Assembly: GCA_002329645.1 (NCBI GenBank)
Contig: DCTS01000017.1
Location: forward strand, 1-17,571
DNA length: 17,571 nt
Reading direction: 5' to 3'
Origin: Lachnoclostridium sp. UBA1434
Lineage (GTDB): Bacteria; Bacillota; Clostridia; Lachnospirales; Lachnospiraceae
Positions 1-8,306 of the stretch are shown here, one piece after another. The translations under genes were made by a program, and so were the position numbers. Within the stretch, counting starts at the first letter, position 1; each line of letters opens with the position of its first letter. Under the pieces are notes generated by a model. That model ran no database searches and had not been told where the DNA came from. It was given only the letters and a program-made list of their open reading frames with translations.

Positions 1-100
1 CTTTATATGTCAACCCAAAATTTTATATTTTTTAGATTATTTTACTCACTTATTATTTTATTCATTTATTTAATACCAATATTAGATTATCATGTTCTAT

Positions 101-129
101 TTGACAGCCGGGAGTAAATACGGTATGCT
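101..129 (+). promoter_or_regulatory. sigma-A-type promoter of purE
   Basis: A perfect -35 box TTGACA (101-106) is followed after exactly 17 bases by TATGCT (124-129), which matches the -10 consensus at four of six positions. Transcription would start near 136, giving a leader of about 30 bases. That is too short for a riboswitch, and no purine-riboswitch-like fold or PurR box is visible. Confidence 0.7.
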
Positions 130-165
130 TATCTCACTTTCATAGATTATCCAAGGAGGAACGCC

Positions 166-663
166 ATGAATAAGAAAGTTGCTGTTCTTATGGGAAGTGA
201 CAGCGATCTTCCTGTTGTAAAGGGAGCCATAAAGGCTCTCAGGGATCTGGACATCACTGCTGAGGTCCATGTACTTAGCGCACACCGGACACCGGATCAA
301 GCCGGCAAATTTGCCGCGGAGGCAAAGGCTAACGGTTTTGGTGCAATAATATGCGCTGCAGGGAAGGCAGCCCATTTAGCCGGTGTTATTGCCGCACATA
401 CTGTGCTTCCTGTCATAGGGATACCTATTAAATCATCTGCTCTTGACGGTATGGATGCCCTGCTGTCAACTGTCCAGATGCCAAAGGGAATTCCCGTAGC
501 CACCGTAGCAATTGACGGGGCTGAAAATGCCGGCTTGCTTGCAGCACAGATACTTGCCGTGCATGATGAGGAATTGGCCGCTAAATTGGAAGAGATGCGC
601 GCTGCAATGACGCGGGATGTACTTGAAAAGGACGCCCGGATCCAATCCGAATTTAATATGTAA
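166..663 (+). CDS. purE: N5-carboxyaminoimidazole ribonucleotide mutase PurE
   Basis: PurE converts N5-carboxyaminoimidazole ribonucleotide (N5-CAIR) to carboxyaminoimidazole ribonucleotide (CAIR) in cytoplasmic de novo purine synthesis. The 165-residue length is normal for the family. Seen in the sequence: the N-terminal phosphate-binding motif GSDSD (10-14), the SAHRTP motif (38-43) whose His40 corresponds to the catalytic histidine, the AAHLAG loop (68-73), and MPKGIPVATVAI (105-116). The SAHRTP and MPxGIPV signatures point to the bacterial class I mutase rather than the class II AIR carboxylase. The ATG is set by AAGGAGG at 153-159, six bases upstream. The gene is not followed by purC, purF or other pur genes; the next gene is convergent, so here purE forms a single-gene unit. 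Confidence 0.96.
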   Translation: MNKKVAVLMGSDSDLPVVKGAIKALRDLDITAEVHVLSAHRTPDQAGKFAAEAKANGFGAIICAAGKAAHLAGVIAAHTVLPVIGIPIKSSALDGMDALLSTVQMPKGIPVATVAIDGAENAGLLAAQILAVHDEELAAKLEEMRAAMTRDVLEKDARIQSEFNM

Positions 664-672
664 CATAGTAAG

Positions 673-713
673 ACAGCGCCGACAGCTTGAGCTTAAGCCC
701 AGCTTCGGCGCCA
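673..713 (-). repeat. conserved hairpin repeat, copy 1 (possible terminator)
   Basis: The hairpin spans 676-711: outer stem GCGCCGA/TCGGCGC, then AGCT/AGCT, then an inner 4-bp stem closed by a TTAA loop. It lies in the 107-base convergent gap between purE and the protease gene. The inner stem contains a G-U pair only when the minus strand is transcribed; on the plus strand that pair is an A-C mismatch. This favours a role in the protease transcript. The following U tract is poor (TGTCTTAC on the minus strand), so terminator function is uncertain. A near-identical copy lies at 2340-2380. Confidence 0.6.
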
Positions 714-770
714 ATTTCCACAATGCCTTCTAATTTTTCTATGCCCATATAAGTTCTGTTTAGTAAATCA

Positions 771-2240
771 CTAAAGATTCCGGCTGCTTTCATACAACTC
801 CTTAACAGACACAGGCCTGTTGGTATTTATCTTAAACAGTTCATTTGCGCTTACTGAAAAATTAAGGTTTTGTCCGCCTTCGATATACATTTTATTAATT
901 CCAATTACCTCACCATATTTATTCAGTAAGGGACCTCCGCTGTTTCCTGACGATATTGGGGCATCTGTCTGCACATACTCAATCTCGCGTATTTTTCGAG
1001 AAGCAGTCGTAACCATTCCTCTTGAAAATGTAGCGGTTAAGCCGTAGGGGCTTCCAAGGGTATACGCAGTTTCACCTGTTATTGCTCCATCCTGGCAGAT
1101 TGTAAGGCCGGGTTTATCCCCATTGGTAGCAAGTATTGCAATATCTATATCCTCATCATATCCAAGCACGGCTTCCACCTTATACTCCTTGCCGTCTACG
1201 GATTTGACAATCAGACTTTCAGCTCCTTCAATAATATGGTAACTGGTAACAATACGTCCGTCGCCTATGAAGAAGCCTGAACCAAAGCTGTCATACTTAC
1301 CATTAACAACTGTCGTTATTTCAACCATAGAGGGATTGCAGACTTTAAATATTTCTTCTGGAAGCATCTCCTTCCTGCCTTCCGGCTTATCTGTTACATT
1401 AACATTAATATACAGCCTGTCATTCGCGGATTCCGAGGAAATAATTATGGTATCCCTGCCTGCCTTCACCGGAGTCAGTTCAAACCACAGCATTTTTCCT
1501 CCGTCTGTCTTATGAATCCGGCTATAGCTTACTATATCCTTTGTCTTGCTTAAGGTGTCTATTATAAAGGTTTCTTCTTCCTCCGGCTTATATACAGATA
1601 CGTATATTTGCCTCTCCGTATGCAAGCTCAGGTTTTCTGAAAAGGTACCCAATCTGTTGCTGCCTATTAATAACTCTGTCGAAGCCTCATATTTACCTGA
1701 TTTGGCATATACGGTAACCTTACCTTCCTTTTTTGCCGTTACCCTTCCAACTGTGTTAACCCCGGCAACCTTTTCGTCCGAAACACTCCATTTAATATTT
1801 CCGTCTGCACCGATTAATTTTGCCTGAAATAAGAAATCCTCCTCAACATTCATGTATTCAACTGAAGCGACCATATCTATATATGGCTTCTCAACGGTTA
1901 TGTCCACCTCGAGATTATATGTATTGTCATTTTGCTTAACTTTAACTGTAATAACAGTCTTGCCTTCCCCTACGGGAGTAACTTTCCCGTCTTTTGAAAC
2001 TTTAACTACCTTTGTATTGGCTGACTTATAAGAAACAACCGCATCTGAGGATATGTTCTTAAGCTTTATATTATAAGTCTTATACCCAACATACAAGGTT
2101 TTAGCTTTTTCCGTCACCGATGGCGTCTTGACGGCCGCCTGGACAGTTATTTCATACTGCCCTGCACCCGTCTCACTAATTCCGAAGGTAAGCATTATAG
2201 CTAACAGGATTTTAATTATATGTCGCTTCAATACGCGCAA
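771..2240 (-). CDS. secreted Big2-domain trypsin-like serine protease
   Basis: This 489-residue protein is probably an exported, HtrA-like serine protease without a PDZ domain. The N-terminus (about 1-35) is basic then hydrophobic, as in a signal peptide with cleavage near VQAA. Two Big2-type Ig-like domains follow (about 38-116 and 118-193), each ending in a GxVTxxxEG-like motif, then a beta-rich region (about 196-283) that may be a third Ig-like domain. The protease domain covers about 295-470. Its triad looks intact: His335 in TSYHII, Asp366 in DIDIAIL, and Ser434 in SGNSGGPL. The start is TTG with an AAGAAGG-type ribosome binding site seven bases upstream. There is no LPXTG, SLH or other anchor. 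The next gene upstream on the same strand is a decayed paralogue. The substrate is unknown; surface-protein processing or quality control is inference. Confidence 0.85.
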   Translation of the reverse strand: MRVLKRHIIKILLAIMLTFGISETGAGQYEITVQAAVKTPSVTEKAKTLYVGYKTYNIKLKNISSDAVVSYKSANTKVVKVSKDGKVTPVGEGKTVITVKVKQNDNTYNLEVDITVEKPYIDMVASVEYMNVEEDFLFQAKLIGADGNIKWSVSDEKVAGVNTVGRVTAKKEGKVTVYAKSGKYEASTELLIGSNRLGTFSENLSLHTERQIYVSVYKPEEEETFIIDTLSKTKDIVSYSRIHKTDGGKMLWFELTPVKAGRDTIIISSESANDRLYINVNVTDKPEGRKEMLPEEIFKVCNPSMVEITTVVNGKYDSFGSGFFIGDGRIVTSYHIIEGAESLIVKSVDGKEYKVEAVLGYDEDIDIAILATNGDKPGLTICQDGAITGETAYTLGSPYGLTATFSRGMVTTASRKIREIEYVQTDAPISSGNSGGPLLNKYGEVIGINKMYIEGGQNLNFSVSANELFKINTNRPVSVKELYESSRNL

Positions 2241-2274
2241 TCTAATACCTTCTTCCTAATAAATATAAGGATAT

Positions 2275-2301
2275 ATTATAGTATGTATATAATAATATCA
2301 A
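2275..2301 (-). promoter_or_regulatory. candidate promoter of the intact protease gene
   Basis: On the minus strand TTGATA (2301-2296) is followed after 15 bases by TATAAT (2280-2275). A 17-base spacing would instead give TAATAT as the -10 box. The leader to the TTG start would be about 28 bases. The same TTGATA/TATAAT pair, 14 bases apart, precedes the paralogous pseudogene, so the motif pair was probably copied with the gene. Confidence 0.45.
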
Positions 2302-2339
2302 CACTTTTTTACAGCCCTGATAAATCCATATACAGCAAA

Positions 2340-2380
2340 ACAGCGCCGACAGCTTGAGATAAGCCCAGCTTTCGGCGCCA
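2340..2380 (-). repeat. conserved hairpin repeat, copy 2 (possible terminator)
   Basis: Nearly identical to the copy at 673-713, differing only by small changes in the loop and one bulge. The stem at 2343-2378 has GCGCCGA/TCGGCGC, AGCT/AGCT and GGG/CTC (with a G-U pair on the minus strand). It starts about 40 bases beyond the stop codon of the broken protease gene. On the minus strand it is followed by TGTTTTGC, a weak U tract, so it could end that transcript. Confidence 0.6.
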
Positions 2381-2420
2381 GCTTTATACATTACAATATG
2401 AAATATTCAAACCTTAATGC

Positions 2421-4287
2421 TTATGCATCACTATATCCGAGCATGAATTCATAATTTATATCCTTCCCGTAATATCCGTTGGGTTTCCAAACACATATAG
2501 AATACCATCCCGGAAGAAGATATACATTTTTAAAATATTGTATCGGTTCATCATAAACATCATATGCGTTACAATAGAAGTCTGAAGCATAAGCTCCTAT
2601 CTGAGTTACGACCACATTCATATCATCCATGGTTTCAAAATTAATAATTCCATATATATATATCGGGGATATAACTTCAAATTGATACCAATCCACCTCC
2701 TCCTCTATTTTCAAGGTTCCCTTTACCCTCGTAAAAGGGGGAATTTCCTGTGAAGTATATGGATCTCTGACTATACACAGGATCCTCATATATGGTATTA
2801 CGCTCGACTATATCCTGTATTTCCTTAATATATATATCATACAGCTCCTTAACAGTCACCGGCCTGTTGGTGCTTATCTTATAAAGTTCGTTTACGCTCA
2901 CTGAAAAATTCAGGTTCTGTCCGCCATCGTAATACATTGTGTTGATACCAACAACCTCACCGTATTTGTTCAGCAAGGGGCCTCCGCTGTTTCCGGGTGA
3001 TATTGCAGCGTCTGTCTGTACATATTCTACGCCATCAACCTTTCGGGATGCATTTGTAACCATTCCCTTAGAGAATGTATCCGTTAAGCCCAGAGAGCTG
3101 CCGAGGGCATATACGGTTTCACCGGTTTTTACACCATTCTGGCAGATTGTAAGGCTTGGTTTATCCGCATCGGTAGCAAGTATTGCAAGATCTAAGTCCT
3201 TATTATATCCAAGCACCGCTTCCACCTTATGCTCCTTGCCGTCATTGGATTTTACAACCAGACTTTCAGCTCCTTCTATAACATGATAATTGGTTACAAT
3301 GCGTCCGTTGTCTATAAAGAAACCTGAGCCAAGACTTTCATATACTCCTAAGGATAGTACCGTTATTTCCACCATGGAAGGATTGCAGGCTTCAAATATA
3401 TCTTCCGGAAGCAGCTCCTTCCTGTCTTCAGGCTTATCTGTCACATTGACCGTAATATACAGCCTGTCGTTAGTGGCTTCCGAGGAAATAATTATGGTAT
3501 CCGTGCCTGCCATCACCGGAGTCAGCTCAACCCGCAGCATATTTCCGCCGTCTGCCTTATATATCCGGCTATAGCCGATTATTTCCTCTGTCTTGCTTAA
3601 GGTAGTAATTTTAAAGGTCTCATCTTCTATAGGTTCATATACTGATATGTAAATCTGCCGCTTGTCATGCAGGGTCAAATTCTTAGAGAAGGTACCCAAT
3701 CTGTTGCTGCCTATTATAACCTCCGTCGAAGCCTCATAATCACCTGCTTTGGCATATACTGTAACAATGCCCTCTTTTTTTGCAGTTACTCTTCCGACCG
3801 TGTTAACTTTGGCAACCTCTTCATCCGAGACACTCCATTTAACCTTTTCGTCTGCTCCCACCAGTTTAGCCCTAAACAGAAAGTCTTCCTCAATATTCAG
3901 GTACTCAACAGAAGCGGTCATTTCTATATAAGGCTTCTCGACTGTTATATTCACGTTAAGGTTATATACCTTATTATTCTGCTTGACAACAGCTGTAATA
4001 ACAGCCTTGCCTTCCCCAACGGGAGTAACCGTTCCGTCTTTTGAAATCTTGGCCGCCTTAGTATTGTCTGACTTAAAGGATACAGTGGCTTTATCCGATT
4101 TATTCTTAATCTTAATTTTGTGCGTCTTATATCCGACTTATAATGTTTTTTCTTTTTCCGTCACCGATGGCGCTTTGGAAGCTGCCTGTACAGTAAATGA
4201 AATCGGACTAATGCCTGCCTCACAGATACTAAAGGTAAGCATCATAGTTATAAGGATTTTGATTATACGTCTCTTCAGCGTACGCAA
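2421..4287 (-). pseudogene. decayed paralogue of the secreted Big2-protease, with a PPC-like C-terminus
   Basis: This is a tandem duplicate of the gene at 771-2240. It has the same TTG start context (MRTLKRRIIKIL against MRVLKRHIIKIL), signal peptide, two Big2 domains, a third beta region and a protease domain. By eye about four in five residues match. Codon 50 (4140-4138) is TAA where the intact copy has a tyrosine codon in TLYVGY. The frame then stays open until 2677. The last part is read in another frame (to 2421), so a frameshift lies between 2810 and 2677, perhaps in the A4G5 run at 2733-2741. The final ~100 residues (VDWYQFEV, NVYLLPGWYSICV) resemble a bacterial pre-peptidase C-terminal (PPC) domain, absent from the intact copy. 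The catalytic motifs TNYHVIEG, DLDLAIL and SPGNSGGPL survive. Undamaged, it would encode about 621 residues. Confidence 0.85.
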
Positions 4288-4321
4288 TCTTTTTACTCCC
4301 CCCATATGTTTATATGACTAT

Positions 4322-4347
4322 ATTATAAATATTTAAAACAATATCAA
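4322..4347 (-). promoter_or_regulatory. relic promoter of the protease pseudogene
   Basis: On the minus strand TTGATA (4347-4342) and TATAAT (4327-4322) are 14 bases apart, mirroring the pair before the intact paralogue. A GGGGGGAG ribosome binding site lies upstream of the TTG at 4287. The spacing is too short for a good promoter, so activity is doubtful. Confidence 0.35.
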
Positions 4348-4448
4348 CTAAATTATGGTAATTCCTTATAATCATAGTGAAATTTTATCAGGCTTGCCTG
4401 CATTCCGGCATGTCATAATCAGATAAGCAGATAAAATAAAGCTGATTA

Positions 4449-4477
4449 TTGTAATAAGTAATGTATTATATTATACT
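4449..4477 (+). promoter_or_regulatory. sigma-A-type promoter of the glycerol-1-phosphate dehydrogenase gene
   Basis: TTGTAA (4449-4454) and TATACT (4472-4477) are separated by 17 bases. A start near 4484 gives a leader of about 65 bases. The in-frame ATG at 4477 overlaps the -10 box, which supports the downstream start at 4549. Confidence 0.6.
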
Positions 4478-4548
4478 TGCTTCATAACATGGTCCATGTC
4501 AGCTTAAGAACTTACCATGATATTTTATATACGAGTAAGGGGATAATT

Positions 4549-5913
4549 ATGAATATAAATGAAATGTTAAATAATAAAATAATAGACTGCTCCTGCGGGA
4601 AGGAGCATTTCTGTTCCGTTAAGACGGTTATAATTGAAGAGGCAGCCCTCGGAAGTGTACCTGGTATCCTTGAAGAAGCCGGATACAGGAAAGCATTCTT
4701 CCTGTATGACCGCAATACATACCTGGCTGCCGGATACAAGCTGTCAGAAATCATTAAGGATTCCGGTATTCAGGCTGTTCATTATGTTATTGAGGAGAAC
4801 AGTCCGGTTCCCGATGAGAAGACCATAGGTACCGTACTGCTGAATTTTGATTCGGATTGTAATATTATAGCTGCGGTCGGGAGCGGTACAGTTAATGATA
4901 TAAGCCGCTTCATAAGCTTTAAGCTTAAGCTCCCGTATATTATTATCGCTACGGCCCCTTCGATGGACGGCTTTGCTTCAAGCGTAGCGCCTCTCATATC
5001 CGGCGGCATGAAAACCACCTATCCGGCCCATGCTCCTTATGCTATCATAGGGGATCTTGATATATTGAAAAATGCCCCGGCAGAAATGATTGCCGCAGGT
5101 ATCGGAGACATTCTCGGTAAATATACCAGCCTTTGTGACTGGGAAATTGCCCATATTATTACCGGAGAATATAAATGTGAGGCTTTAATGTCACTGGTCA
5201 GGCAAGCCCTGCATGAGGTGACAGCCAATATCAATATGATTGCCGGACGGGATACAGAAGGGATTAAGAACCTGATGGAGGCCCTGGTTTTATCGGGCAT
5301 TGCAATGAGTTATGCAGGCAATTCAAGGCCTGCCTCCGGAAGCGAGCACCATCTTTCCCACTATTGGGAAATGATAAGCCTCATGAAGGGTGAAGAGCAT
5401 GCACTCCACGGAACGCAGGTGGGTGTGGCGGCCGTTGCCGTACTTAAGGCATATGAGCTTCTTGCTGCCTGTGATGTTGATTTTTCAGAGCGTGTGGGTT
5501 ATGCAAGGACAAATGCGGCAATGTATTGCAGCCGGTGCTGGGAAAAATATATACGCTCAATCTATGGCAGGGCAGCCGATCAGGTGATTGCCCTTGAAGC
5601 CTCGGTAAAAAAGAATTATCCCTCCAATGTCCTCCCTCGAATTGATAAAATAGAGAATGCATGGGAGGACATAAAGGGCATTATAAAAGGCCTTCCGTCG
5701 GCAGACAATATAAAAGGCATCCTTTCCCGGCTGCCTGCACCCTATTCACCTGCAGGGATAAACGTAGATAAGGATGCCTTTGAGAGCGGCTTCAAAGCTG
5801 CAAAGGAGCTTAGAAACCGCTACGGGCTTTTACAGCTTTTGTTCGACCTTGGGCTTACTGAGGATATAGCTTCAGATGTATGGGAGTATTTCATACATGG
5901 CTGCTCACTGTAG
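4549..5913 (+). CDS. araM: sn-glycerol-1-phosphate dehydrogenase (AraM/EgsA family)
   Basis: Members of this cytoplasmic iron-alcohol-dehydrogenase-fold family reduce dihydroxyacetone phosphate to sn-glycerol-1-phosphate with NAD(P)H. Seen in the 454-residue protein: the nucleotide-binding GSGTVND (111-117), TAPSMDGFAS (135-144), and candidate metal ligands Asp187 in GIGD, a histidine of EHHLSH (266-271) and His287 in HALHG. The C-terminal part (about 300-454) is helical and somewhat longer than in Bacillus AraM. The ATG at 4549 is preceded by AAGGGG six bases upstream; the open frame extends to 4477, but that Met overlaps the promoter. In Bacillus the product feeds PcrB-type heptaprenylglyceryl phosphate synthesis, and araM often sits in arabinose operons; neither partner is in this window. 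The physiological role is therefore open, but the family call is firm. Confidence 0.88.
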   Translation: MNINEMLNNKIIDCSCGKEHFCSVKTVIIEEAALGSVPGILEEAGYRKAFFLYDRNTYLAAGYKLSEIIKDSGIQAVHYVIEENSPVPDEKTIGTVLLNFDSDCNIIAAVGSGTVNDISRFISFKLKLPYIIIATAPSMDGFASSVAPLISGGMKTTYPAHAPYAIIGDLDILKNAPAEMIAAGIGDILGKYTSLCDWEIAHIITGEYKCEALMSLVRQALHEVTANINMIAGRDTEGIKNLMEALVLSGIAMSYAGNSRPASGSEHHLSHYWEMISLMKGEEHALHGTQVGVAAVAVLKAYELLAACDVDFSERVGYARTNAAMYCSRCWEKYIRSIYGRAADQVIALEASVKKNYPSNVLPRIDKIENAWEDIKGIIKGLPSADNIKGILSRLPAPYSPAGINVDKDAFESGFKAAKELRNRYGLLQLLFDLGLTEDIASDVWEYFIHGCSL

Positions 5914-5975
5914 ATGCTGACAGTTTGGCATCTCACCATAGATCATCCCATGGCAGGATATATACAGGATTAAGC

Positions 5976-8126
5976 TTATATATACCTGTAGGAGCCTGCC
6001 AGGTTTATGACCCCGGTAAGCCTTACATCCCTGGAGGAGCTTGCAGCCTGTATTTCATATTCACCGGGTTCAACTCTGAAGCATTTGCAGGATGTGTCAT
6101 AATAGCCAAAGGCTTCCTTGTCAAGAGTTATGGAAAGCCTTCTTTCCTCTCCCGCTTTCAGATATACCTTTTCAAAGCCCTTAAGCTCATGTTCAGGTCT
6201 TTTTGTTGAAGGCCTCAGGCTGTGCACATATATTTGTACTGCTTCCGCACCGTCCATGCTTCCTGTATTTTTTACATTCAGGCTTATCGTAACTTCTGCA
6301 TCATCCTTGTCTTCCCTTACGTCTGCCTTCATGTTACTGTAGCTGAACTGCGTATAGGACAGGCCATGTCCGAAGCAGTATCTTAAGTCGGTACCCTCCG
6401 TGTTGTAATACCTGTATCCGACAAATATACCTTCTTTATAAGTAACCTTATTCGTCTTTCCAAATTCGCCGATTTTATGAGCAGGACAATCCTCCAAAGC
6501 TTTAGGGAAGGATTCAGGAAGCTTTCCTGAAGGATTCACAACGCCAAACAGCACATCTGCCAATGCGTTTCCTCCTTCTATTCCGTTGTAGTAATTCCAT
6601 ACAATCGCTTTTGCCCTGTCAGCCCAGGCTTCCATATCAACGGCTGAGCCTGCAACCATGACTATTACGGTATTTGGGTTGACATCCAGTATGGCATTGA
6701 TGAGCTCATCCTGGCCGTAAGGAAGCTTCATGTCAGGACGGTCCCTGCCCTCGGTGTCGTATTCGTGGTTTAAGCCTCCTATGAAGATCACCTCGTCGGA
6801 CCTGCCTGCAAGCTCAACAGCTTCCATATAGAGTTTTTCTTTCTTCTTACGGTCTTCCTCCTGCTGCTTTATTTCGAGCTCCTTCTCCGAAGCATTGGGA
6901 TCATCCTGGTTATGTCTTGCCTTTTTAGGAGGCACATAATAGCCTTTGGCATAATTAACCTGTAACGAACCTCCGAGCTTAACCTTTATACCCAACAACG
7001 GAGATATCTCATACAGAGCCTTAATTTCAGCGCTTCCTCCGCCTCCTGCGTGCTGAGCCTGAGCATTATAACCGATTACGGCTATTGACTTAAGCTTTTC
7101 TCTCTTTATCGGAAGTCTTGCATCCTCGTTCTTAAGCAGAATTATAGACTCCCTGGCAATGCTTAATGCTGCCTCCCTGTGCTCAGGCAGGTTATATGCT
7201 CCGGGTTTTCTGTCTTTAGCTTCCTCTCCCAGCATCTTAAGCCTGAGCATTGTCCGCAGGACATTCCTGATTTTTCTGTCAATGCATTCCTCGCTGATCC
7301 TGCCTTCCCTGACAGCCTTTAACAGGGGTTCTGCCATATAAGTATTATCAAATGCAGAGCCCATCTCAATATCAAGACCCGACTCCGCAGCCTCTGTCGT
7401 GTCATGGACTCCTCCCCAGTCGGAAATTACCGTGCCGTCATAACCCCATTCGTCACGCAGGATTTTGGTCAAAAGATACCTGCTCTGGGAACAATGCTCC
7501 CCATAGAGCTTGTTGTATGCTCCCATTATTGTAAGGCTTTCTCCTTTATATAGAGCAGCCTTAAAGCCCGGAAAGTAAATTTCCCTTAATGCCTGCTCGT
7601 CAATATAAGTATCGACCTGCAAGCGGTCTGTTTCCTGATTGTTGGCAACAAAATGCTTCACACAGGCAGCCACATCATTTTCCTGTATGCCCCGGATTAA
7701 GGGCACAGCCAGCTCAGAAACCAGCAGCGGGTCCTCGCTCATGTATTCAAAATTACGCCCGCACAGCGGACTTCTCTTAATATTTATGCCGGGTGCAAGT
7801 ATAACATCCTTGCCCCTGCCTCTTGCCTCCGCTCCGAGCACCCTGCCCATGTCATAGGCCTTCTGCCTGTTCCAGGTGGCAGCGACAGCCGAATTGCTGG
7901 GAAGGTAGGTTACATAATCATCGGTTGTGCCTGCAGCCTTCCATACCTTAAGCTCAAATTCCTTCCTGACTCCCATCGGGCCGTCCGACATTACAAGGGG
8001 CGGAATTCCCAATCTCTTCACTCCCCCGGACTGAAACAGCCCTTCGCCGTGAATCATGGCTACCTTTTCTTCCAGAGTAAGCTTGGATAATATGCTTTCT
8101 ATTCTTCCTTCATCAACAGCCTTCAT
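5976..8126 (-). CDS. GH3 beta-glucosidase
   Basis: This is a cytoplasmic glycoside hydrolase family 3 enzyme of 716 residues with no signal peptide. The N-terminal (beta/alpha)8 domain (about 10-300) contains KHF (157-159) and the nucleophile motif VISDW with Asp236. The alpha/beta sandwich domain (about 320-545) contains the likely acid/base Glu459 in EYDTEGRDR. A fibronectin-III-like domain closes the protein (about 605-700). There is no PA14 insert. A charged stretch (about 411-432, KQQEEDRKKKEK) sits between conserved parts. The ATG at 8126 has AAAGG eight bases upstream; the open frame continues 27 codons further but without a ribosome binding site there. The gene follows the alpha-xylosidase gene on the same strand after 180 bases. 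Working in turn, the pair would remove xylose and then glucose from xyloglucan oligosaccharides; that pathway is inferred. Activity on other beta-glucosides is possible. Confidence 0.9.
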   Translation of the reverse strand: MKAVDEGRIESILSKLTLEEKVAMIHGEGLFQSGGVKRLGIPPLVMSDGPMGVRKEFELKVWKAAGTTDDYVTYLPSNSAVAATWNRQKAYDMGRVLGAEARGRGKDVILAPGINIKRSPLCGRNFEYMSEDPLLVSELAVPLIRGIQENDVAACVKHFVANNQETDRLQVDTYIDEQALREIYFPGFKAALYKGESLTIMGAYNKLYGEHCSQSRYLLTKILRDEWGYDGTVISDWGGVHDTTEAAESGLDIEMGSAFDNTYMAEPLLKAVREGRISEECIDRKIRNVLRTMLRLKMLGEEAKDRKPGAYNLPEHREAALSIARESIILLKNEDARLPIKREKLKSIAVIGYNAQAQHAGGGGSAEIKALYEISPLLGIKVKLGGSLQVNYAKGYYVPPKKARHNQDDPNASEKELEIKQQEEDRKKKEKLYMEAVELAGRSDEVIFIGGLNHEYDTEGRDRPDMKLPYGQDELINAILDVNPNTVIVMVAGSAVDMEAWADRAKAIVWNYYNGIEGGNALADVLFGVVNPSGKLPESFPKALEDCPAHKIGEFGKTNKVTYKEGIFVGYRYYNTEGTDLRYCFGHGLSYTQFSYSNMKADVREDKDDAEVTISLNVKNTGSMDGAEAVQIYVHSLRPSTKRPEHELKGFEKVYLKAGEERRLSITLDKEAFGYYDTSCKCFRVEPGEYEIQAASSSRDVRLTGVINLAGSYRYI

Positions 8127-8232
8127 ATGATCTACCTTTCGTATATTTATATCTATAGTCCGTACTAAACCTTCAATGATTCGAATAATTAAATGCAAAA
8201 TTCTCATATACAGCCTGTTAAGACTTATACTT

Positions 8233-8292
8233 GTTATTTCAACCGGCAGCTTTAATTTATTACAGCAAGCAGCATAATAGTTACTTCAACCG
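8233..8292 (-). repeat. 13-base direct repeat between the alpha-xylosidase and beta-glucosidase genes
   Basis: GTTATTTCAACCG (8233-8245) and GTTACTTCAACCG (8280-8292) match at 12 of 13 positions and lie 47 bases apart in the 180-base gap. On the transcribed strand they read CGGTTGAARTAAC. They are not palindromic. They could be regulator sites for separate expression of the beta-glucosidase gene, or a chance or decayed duplication. Confidence 0.4.
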
Positions 8293-8306
8293 ATAATTTA
8301 TACATC

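Noticed and set aside
33..150. TAGATTAT occurs three times before purE (33, 83, 143), spaced 50 and 60 bases.
   Set aside because: The region is very AT-rich, the third copy lies downstream of the promoter, and there is no further similarity around the copies. Chance is likely.
691..698. GCTTAAGC as a possible over-represented uptake or Chi-like word.
   Set aside because: CTTAAG-type strings recur across the window mainly because Leu CTT and Lys AAG codons are common; there is no orientation or position bias visible by eye.
2677..2789. Programmed frameshifting in the second protease gene.
   Set aside because: There is an A4G5 run but no convincing slippery heptamer with downstream structure, and a separate nonsense codon upstream shows that the gene is already broken.
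3667..4044. Plus-strand open frames opposite the protease, glycosidase and ATPase genes.
   Set aside because: They lie antisense to well-supported genes, lack ribosome binding sites and family motifs, and disappear when the real genes are assigned.
5912..5933. AGATGC/GCATCT hairpin just after the glycerol-1-phosphate dehydrogenase stop, as a terminator.
   Set aside because: The stem is only 6 bp with a 10-base loop and no T run. The same holds for an AT-rich 11-bp stem with a bulge spanning the GH3 stop codon near 5952-5990.
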